Assembly: GCA_024734495.1 (NCBI GenBank)
Contig: JALMQS010000187.1
Location: 4,158,013-4,222,012 of the forward strand
From: Forficula auricularia
Taxonomy: Eukaryota; Arthropoda; Insecta; Dermaptera; Forficulidae
Reading direction: 5' to 3'
DNA: 64,000 bases
Translations under genes and position numbers: made by a program
The notes under the pieces: generated by a model
Seen by the model: only the letters and a program-made list of their open reading frames with translations
Databases searched by the model: none
What the model was told of the DNA's origin: nothing
Shown here: positions 56,913-64,000 of the stretch, one piece after another
How positions within the stretch are numbered: position 1 is the first letter of the stretch
Layout: every line of letters begins with the position of its first letter

Positions 56913-59106
56913 TATATTTTTTAATTTGGTTACTTTGCATCGCTCGGTGGCTCCAGGTACTTGTTTTTTATATTACACATTATCAGGTATCTCAGATTAA
57001 ATTTTCGTCATTGTTTCAAAAAAGATTTCAATTGAATGAAATCGATAAAACCGTATTTCATTAAACGATTAAGCATTTTACTTTGGAACAATTTATTTGT
57101 TCCGCAATTTACACTTCCTCTCTCTCAATCGTTTATCTCAAGACTAATCAAATTCAACATGGATGGGAACAAGTCACGCAATTTATTGACTAGAGATTTT
57201 CCGATATTGATCTTCAATTAAATAAAGAGATTTTCTTTTAGAGAAAAAATTCAAAATTAACTTTAGACAAGGTGACGTTTTTACTTTTACCTATATAAAA
57301 AATTTGAAGATATCTCATAAAATTGTCTTTTTGAAGTTTTAATTTCCAATATTATAAATTCAACTTTTGTTATTTTAAATTCTAAATTTAATTTATAAAA
57401 AGCCTTTTTCTGAAATATAGACTTCAAAAAGTGCCCTCAAAATATATTATGCTCCCTGTTTGTCTATAAGTAAACTAGAACTAAAATTCAAAACTTAAGA
57501 TACTATAGCTATAACAAATTATTGGCTCAAATTAACCATCCGGAAGTGCCTTTTTGCTTCCGATGAAATTTAGGGGATTTTTTTAAGAAAAAAAATATTG
57601 GCTTCGGGAGCAAAAGTTTGGTTTTTAGTTAATTTTTTGAAAATCGATTTTTTTTTTAAATTTCCAGATTAGTCAAGAATTATATTTTCTTTTTTTGTCT
57701 ATAAAAATCGTATGTGCTGGCATAGCCGTTTACTATCCATGCTGTTTATATGTTTTTTATTTTTTGTTTTTTGAAAAAAAACTTTAATTTTTATTTTATT
57801 TTTATTATGATTTTTTTAGTCACAAACTAATAAAAGACAATAATTTCAGTTAATTATCATTATTTATTTTATTGATTCACCAAACAGTTTTGGTCACCAA
57901 AGGTTGACCATCTTGAGTAGTACTAAAAAATGGAAAAATGAAATATTTCATTTCTTTTTTTTAAGAATTACATAATACAAAAAATATAGAAGTTTGAATT
58001 TATATATACAATTTCGTTCAAGCCCTGGAAATTGTCACTTTGTATACATAAACCACCCTTGACTTATTAACATAGATATTTTACACATTCACAACAATCA
58101 CATATAGCAATAATTCAAAAAATTTAATTTAATTTTGATAAGAAATTAATTTAAAAAGATATAGAAGACTAAAGTTTTTGTGTTCATAATCTGGATAGTG
58201 ATTTTTTTTTTTTTTTTTTATAATATGCGTTTTTCAAAGACAAAGTTCTAATAATTAAATTTAGTTGTAATTATTTTCTTTTAATGCTGGTTTAACTTTA
58301 TACGAGGTAAGCAAAATTCATGTGGTGTAAAATAAACACGCCAGAATAATTATTTTACGTTGGAAGAGAATGAAAATGATTTTATTTAAGTTGTATTTGA
58401 AATAAAATCAAAAAATAGCTATGCTATGCTGGATGAAATGACAAAAGTAAATGCTGTTTTTCAAACGTCATAAAGTAATTAAGTCTTTAATCGCTCTTAA
58501 AGGCTAGTATACACGAGTCAAGAGATTCGTCATTAATCGTTACTCACACATTCACGGTCAGATTACAAACAGTGAATTACATCTTCACTTTCACTTAAAT
58601 GCATAGTATTTCATTCAATCCAAAAATTCGAATTCGTGTTTTCACTGAAAATACACATTTTGAGGTCATTTAAATCCAATAAAACTCTTGTTTATCATTG
58701 GTCTGTGTGAATGCTTGTGTGTGGTTACGATTTCTGAAAATCATAAAAATGTTTGATTTATATTATTATCAACATAGAAAATGTTTATAGCGAGGTTACT
58801 AGTAAAAAGCCGATACGTAAAACCAATTTACTCGTTTCCTGTGAGACATCTATCTTTTTAGGGTTTCGTTAGTGTTAATTCCAAAAAGTATTCTAATTTA
58901 TAGCTATTTAAGAAAATGATAGGTATATTTTGTTTTGTTTTTTAATATAATGCAAAAAAAAAATTAAACTTTCGACCTATCAAAAAATCTGAAATTCGTA
59001 AAAGGGGGTGTTCTCTCCCTTGAGGCCTCTATTTTTGATTTTAGTAAAAAAATAAATGGATTAATAGTTTTTAAGGAATTTGGTGTTGGTACTTGGTGAA
59101 ACATTT
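56913..59106. other. AT-rich stretch, nothing recognised
   Basis: T run at 58203-58219. CACACATTCACGGTCAGATT at 58545-58564 and surroundings are slightly less AT-rich but have no open frame. The leader-like GGTACTTGGTGAAACATTTT at 59087-59106 directly precedes the next element. Confidence 0.3.
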
Positions 59107-59751
59107 TTTAAAATTATTGGATAAAAAATACTTGGTAGGTTTCACATTAAGATATAAAAAATAAAACGAATTTATTTTTGGAGAATCTTTAATCTCGATA
59201 TATATATTTCGGGTGACTAACCCATCTTCAGGAGAAACAGAAAGTAACTGACCTGTATAAGTGAATATAATGAATACAAGTCAATGGTAAAATTTATTTT
59301 TAAGATAAAAAAATGTAAATATTTTGGAGGGAAAAGGGTAGGAAGTCTATTTTGTTTAATTTTGAATGGCCTTAGAAATGAGGATTTCGAATTTGAATAC
59401 AAGTCAATGGTAAAATTTATTTTTAAGATAACAAAAAGGCAAATATAAAAAAAAAATTAGTGGAGGGAGAAAGGTAGGAAGTCTATTTTGTTTAATTTTG
59501 AATGGCCTTCTGATAAATGAGGATTTACACTCAGATAGATGTAGGGGGGGGGGGAAAATAAATGAAAACAAATTTGCAAATATTTAAAGAATGTAATCAA
59601 TGATTGTACTTTTCTTAACTTCTAATTGATTATTTAGTATATTCGTTTTAATATATATATCGAGATTAAAGATTCTCCAAAAATAAATTCGTTTTATTTT
59701 TTATATCTTAATATGAAACCTACCAAGTATTTTTTATCCAATAATTTTAAA
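59107..59751. mobile_element. Foldback element with internal tandem duplication
   Basis: TTTAAAATTATTGGATAAAA at the left pairs with the right end, and arms of about 110 bp run through ACTTGGTAGGTTTCACATTA and AATCTTTAATCTCGATATAT. The spacer has a tandem duplication with a period near 120 bp (AAGTCAATGGTAAAATTTAT at 59279 and 59401). A minus-strand hammerhead-like motif lies at 59231-59207. Confidence 0.8.
59207..59231 (-). other. Hammerhead-like motif, minus strand
   Basis: CTGAAGA, T, GGGT-TAGTC-ACCC, GAAA, then TATATATATCGAG. Stem II is perfect; the C after GAAA is replaced by T. Confidence 0.35.
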
Positions 59752-61511
59752 TGGATTAATTATTATTCACTATAAATTTGTTTTGAATTCTAATATATGC
59801 GTATATAGGAAAACAAAATAATGTATTTCTTTTAATATAGCTAAACAAATTTAATTCAGACACACTCGACAATATCTGAATTTTGCATAATGGATCCTCC
59901 CTGGGGTCTCAATTTTGTAATTTGATAGAAAAAGAAAGTTGTTTTTTTCCTTCCCTAGCCTCGCTCATGACAAAGCATTTGGCCAACACCATAGTAGTAT
60001 AGGTACTATTATTTTAACCCCATAATAAGGATCAATATGAGACCGGAGAGACAAAGCGCCCCCAAAATGAAGCAATAGGGGCACACGCCCCACGGGGCAC
60101 ACTGACTCCCTGTTTTGATCCTAAGAAGAAAAACTGAGGTCTAAGATGAAAAAGGTCTCTAAGGATCATTTGGACAACTATAAATAAGTTAGGAAATGAT
60201 TTTAAAGATTCTGATTATATGAAATGAAGTAAAATGTCAAGTATTATTCCAAAACCATCCAATTGACAAAATATGCATTAATATTATTTTAGAAATGTTC
60301 GATTTAACATGAAGGAGAATTATTATTCGTGTTGGAAGCATAATTTTTTCATTAGTAATATTAACGTAGAATTTGTCAATTTTGTTCTAATGTCCATTAC
60401 AGTTTAAATAAATGTGATCAATATCTCCAATATTTTCAAATAAGTTTTAATTCTTTAAAAAATTTTATTTTCCTATTCTAATTTATAGAAACAGTACAAT
60501 GTATTGCTCATAATATTTCCCAAAAAAATTTAATTCACGCACAGAGATTCTCTCTAATTTTTGCTTATTATTATTATTAATATTCTTGTTTAAAAATGTT
60601 TTTAATGTGAGAAATATAATTATAAAATATAAGTTTTTTCTATCTATCACTGTGTTTAGATTCCGATACGGACGAAAAATTGAAAGCGAGAATAACTTAT
60701 TCTAAAAGATAAATTCAGAAGATGGCGAAAAAATTGAATTATGAATCTTGAGCGGTTATATAATCAATGAGCTGAAATTCGACGTAAAAGATCGTATTAA
60801 TGAACTATATCTTTCAGTTCTTTAGATTCAGCAGTTTGTGTAAAGATATAGTCAAATCAATAAAATTTGCAAGTGTTTGAATATTTAAACAATTCACTTT
60901 TCCTTAGTTTTATTTGAAATCAGTAATTATAATTTTTAACGATTTCTTGCCTTAAGTCACGTTAACAGTTAATCTATTCCACGGCCTAGAAGCTGAAAAA
61001 TCATTACTGCGCATGCAACAGTTCGATCTGTGCAGCCACTTTAGCAGCCCTTAATGAACGGTTGCCTAACTAAGCGGCGGCGAGCCTCTACTTGAGGGAT
61101 TATTTCTACTTTCTTGCTATTATTCTAGCTTGTTTACTTTCTCATGCGTGTTTTTTAAACTGCACTACCTGATTTCTAGCTTCCCTGCCATAACGACCTA
61201 TTGAGGAGAGATGTTTTAATTTTAGATAAATATAAAATATTTGAATATATAAGATCAAATTACCGATGTTCGCGGGCATAACATTTTTTAAAAGATTATC
61301 TTCTAGTAAATCCTAACTTTCATGGTTAATTTTTATTACATGTCAGAAGGGTTGTGTTTATCCATTGGTAATTAAGCCCGAGTGTTATTTTAGTAGAAGA
61401 CAATCTCTAGGGCTTTTTCCATAAATAATTTAGATGTAGAGTTAAGGGATTTACAGAGGTAAATTAAAGAGTGTGTCTTTTGGTTGACGCTTCTAAATAT
61501 GTATAAACATT
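59752..61511. other. Mostly AT-rich, with two less AT-rich patches
   Basis: 60040-60115 and 60965-61095 are less AT-rich than their surroundings but have no open frame. They may be UTR, promoter or repeat. ATTAAAGAGTGTGTCTTTTG near 61464 is a weak box A echo. Confidence 0.3.
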
Positions 61512-62114
61512 AGAGTGGTTTTGGCGTAATATATGGAGAATTTCAAATTATGCGAAAATCAACGAGACAACCCAGAAACTTGTTCGTATAGATAAAAATA
61601 ACTGTAAATTTTGAGTAACCGAGTTCTAGCCCTCTAAAGGTTGAAAAAGTAGGTTTTTTCATTTTGGTCCATCCTAATATTAAACGGTCTTGAAATCGGG
61701 CTAAAATTGAGGGAGTTTATATTATTAACCATTGAAGAGTATCGCAAGAAATATTCGAATTTTGATAAAATGATATCTAGAAAATGTACAAAATTTTGAA
61801 ATATACTCATATGATGTAAGTAAAAAATTCATAACTCCGTCAATTTTAGTCCGATTTCAATAAATAAACATGTTTTGGATTTATATTCATGTCCTCTATC
61901 AATATAATTTGGAAAGACCGTTTAATATTAGGGTGCACCAAAATGAAAAATAGGGAATAAACCGATTTTTCCAAACTTTAGAGGGCTAGGATTCGGTTAC
62001 GCGATGTTCGATATGGCTCAAAATCTACAGTTATTAGTTTTTCATCTATACAAACAAGTTTCCGGGTTGTCCCGTTGATTTCCACATACTTCTAAAATAA
62101 GAACCATTATATAA
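61512..62114. mobile_element. Foldback element, about 170-bp arms
   Basis: GTTTCCGGGTTGTCCCGTTGATTT-type sequence on the right is complementary to AAAATCAACGAGACAACCCA at the left. The arms also share CCCTCTAAAG, TCATTTTGGTCCATCCTAAT and CCGTTTAATATTAGG. Inner inverse phrases (ATCGGGCTAAAATTGAGGGA and CGTCAATTTTAGTCCGATTT) extend the symmetry. Non-coding. Confidence 0.8.
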
Positions 62115-62212
62115 TTGAATGTATGTTTCTTTCCATACAGAAAAGTCGTAATAATCTTAAGAAGAATATTTTACTCAGAGAAAGTGGTGTAGGTTTTAGG
62201 TGAAACATGATA

Positions 62213-62367
62213 TTAATTAATAAAGTAAAGGGTGTGTAGTTTCACAGTTTTAAGCTGTAAACTCCTGATGATGGACTAATAATCCGAAATATATTGAGTT
62301 TGTATAAACCTCTTTGAGTTTTATTTCATGCACTGTGAAACTACACACCCTTTACTTTATTAATTAA
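62213..62367. mobile_element. 155-bp element with perfect 35-bp terminal repeats
   Basis: The left 35 bases (62213-62247) are the exact reverse complement of 62333-62367, around GGGTGTGTAGTTTCACAG. The loop contains a hammerhead-like motif. The perfect match suggests recent origin or constraint on structure. Confidence 0.85.
62265..62289 (+). other. Hammerhead-like motif, CTGATGA type
   Basis: CTGATGA, T, GGA-CTAATAA-TCC, GAAA, T. Three-pair stem II, no GTC directly after. Confidence 0.35.
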
Positions 62368-62420
62368 GAGGAATAGCCGTTATGAATCGTAACTATCAGT
62401 ATCTTGTTTTATATATACAG

Positions 62421-62552
62421 CAATGAATTCCAATAGGATGCATGCAACATAACTGAGATTAAGAGGCTGTGAAAATATCAACAATACAGTGTCTGTGAAC
62501 GGTTACCCGCCTAAGAACTGTTACTGAACTTTGATTACCGATAGCATGCAAG
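62421..62552 (+). other. Candidate non-coding exon (splice signals only)
   Basis: Acceptor ATATATACAG before 62421 and consensus donor CAAG|GTAAGT at 62552/62553. The interval is less AT-rich than its flanks. No frame is open throughout; an ATG at 62423 gives only nine codons before TAA. Could be a 5' UTR exon. Confidence 0.3.
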
Positions 62553-63339
62553 GTAAGTTGATTTAAGTTTATAAAAGTAAATCTATCATTTTAATTTTTA
62601 AGACTATAGTTTCAAAGACTTTGCCTTTATCATTGTTATTAATATTATATATTTGCATTTTTTATTTTATTCTTCAAACTTCAATGGTTGTTTGTCATAA
62701 TATTGAAAAATGGCATAATTTACTTAAGATACTTTAAACTGATTTTTATAATGGTAAGGGAGAATGGTGTGGTTCTTGGTGAAACATTTTAAATAAAGTA
62801 AAGGAAATTTTAAAAAGTTTCTTAAATTTTTCAAAATTTTCTTTATTTTATTATGATAAATTACTAAACAATTTCCGCTTGAGTCAATCGCTGAGAGAAA
62901 CATTGTTTAATCACTAAAATTTACGGAAAACGTACAGAGTCTTGGAAAAAGTTTTTAATCTTATTTAAATTCTAATATAAATTTGCTGTGTTTAATATAA
63001 ATATAAATATATATATATACATTGTATATTTATATAATATGTGATTCATGTTTATCACCTATTTTAAGGAAATTTAAATTGATTTGTTATTTTTGGAATA
63101 TAATTTTTAAAAAATTAAAGATATTAATAATTGATTTTTTGGAAAATTGATTCATTTAGAATTTCTTTTGATAAGAATTATTATTTTACTCAAAAAAGAT
63201 AAATCTAGTATTAAAAAAAAAAATAAAAAACATTATTTACAAGGAAATATTGAATTTTGTCATTAACAAAAAATTGTATTGATGTTAAATGGAAACTATA
63301 ACACCAAACAGCAATGTTAAAGGAAGCAGGAAGGTGATG
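62553..63339. other. AT-rich stretch with conserved leader motif
   Basis: AATGGTGTGGTTCTTGGTGA at 62764-62783 followed by AACATTTTAAATAAAGTAAA and a short hairpin (AAATAAAGTAAAGGAAATTT with its inverse near 62829-62851). No gene. Confidence 0.4.
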
Positions 63340-63510
63340 GTTACAAGATTCTTGGGTTGACCCTTTAAAATTCTGAAGAAGGAGGGAAGATCTTCTGAAA
63401 CGTCGATTTTTTAAGGATTAAAAATGATGTTCAAATAGATTATTTTAATCGGAATTTGTACTATTTATTATCATTGGGGTGCCTATCCATCACATCTCTA
63501 TAATTTTTAT
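63340..63510 (+). mobile_element. Half-copy of the 42.2-kb foldback family
   Basis: CTGAAGAAGGAGGGAAGATC with TTCTGAAAC (63373-63401), AATAGATTATTTTAATCGGA and GTGCCTATCCATCACATCTC follow the right half of the element at 42163-42577 in order. The mirrored half is missing. Confidence 0.6.
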
Positions 63511-64000
63511 TAACTAAAACTCTACCATAAGAAATATATGTAATAATTAGGCTTAACAATTATGCTCCTAAATAAGAGAGGACGAAAGACAAATAAAATA
63601 AATATGTATTAATATCAAACAAGTGACAACCGTATATAAAATTTTATTTTAATATTCCTATTGGTTTTTTAGCTAAAACTCACAGAAAATTTGATAACTC
63701 ACAGATATTTTGATAAAATAATTAATATCACATAATTAAAATTTCATTTTCTTCATGTTGCTTATATAAAGCTGTGATTTTATTTTATTAAAATAGTTTT
63801 AGGTAATTGTTTTTTAAATATTTTGACAAAACGAAGAAAAAACACCACTTTTTCCTGCATGACTTCAGTAAACATAATTTAGAGCCTCTATAATCTTTAA
63901 TTCAATTTTAAAAATACTCAATTTATTCAATTATAAAACTAAATTAAATTTGCACAAATTATTTCAATATTCAAGCCCTGTAAAGTATCCCCACACGAAA
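63511..64000. other. AT-rich stretch at window end
   Basis: Nothing recognised. Confidence 0.3.

Noticed and set aside
1..64000. CRISPR arrays, bacterial operons, phage genes
   Set aside because: No regularly spaced identical repeats with unique spacers, no operon-like gene clusters, and abundant eukaryotic transposons.

Overview
This window looks like intergenic or intronic DNA from an AT-rich animal genome, most likely an arthropod; the species cannot be named from the sequence. The evidence for an animal genome is GT-AG introns, Helitron, hAT-like, piggyBac-like and Tc1/mariner DNA transposons, tRNA-derived SINEs with A/B boxes, tails built on repeated ATTT, and very little coding sequence. 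There are no operons, bacterial ribosome-binding sites or CRISPR arrays. One 100-base run of N (22197-22296) marks an assembly gap inside a G-rich Helitron.

Only two pieces look like ordinary host coding sequence. One is an acidic exon on the minus strand at 10354-10642, bounded by good splice signals. The other is a 122-codon reading frame at 44713-45081 on the plus strand. I recognise neither family. Two more intervals (12721-12834 and 62421-62552) have strong splice signals but no open frame. A Tc1-type transposase at 50561-51256 is broken by two in-frame stops and truncated, yet keeps a 57-bp intron.

The rest is dense repeat. By region: 0-5 kb has a 3.5-kb imperfect palindrome, a short TIR family (three copies, two inside the palindrome) and a pogo-like element. 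5-17 kb has foldback elements, two SINE-like heads, an ACAGGGTG-ended element and a minisatellite-cored element. 17-23 kb has two near-complete Helitrons and a TIR element that has captured Helitron sequence. 24-37 kb has elements with clear target-site duplications (hAT-like at 24130, piggyBac-like at 28852, hAT-like at 29969), nested palindromes at 31.6 kb and a diverged tandem array at 33 kb. 38-48 kb has more foldbacks, two hAT-like elements with perfect 8-bp duplications (41820, 42603), a tRNA-like sequence and a non-LTR tail. 50-64 kb has the Tc1 relic, a foldback interrupted by a SINE, a second minisatellite-cored element and further foldbacks.

The most interesting shared signal is a pair of RNA-like motifs carried by many foldbacks. 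Motif 1 is CTGANGA, one extra A or T, a short stem-loop, then GAAA(C). It resembles a minimal hammerhead ribozyme core, and two copies also have a well-placed GTC. Motif 2 ('box A') is a hairpin closed by AGCAGAG/CTCTGCT in some copies and AGCAGAA/TTCTGCT in others, a compensatory change. In several elements both motifs occur in mirrored order. This could be a family of structured-RNA-bearing non-autonomous elements, possibly related to Penelope-like retroelements, but no reverse transcriptase is visible here.
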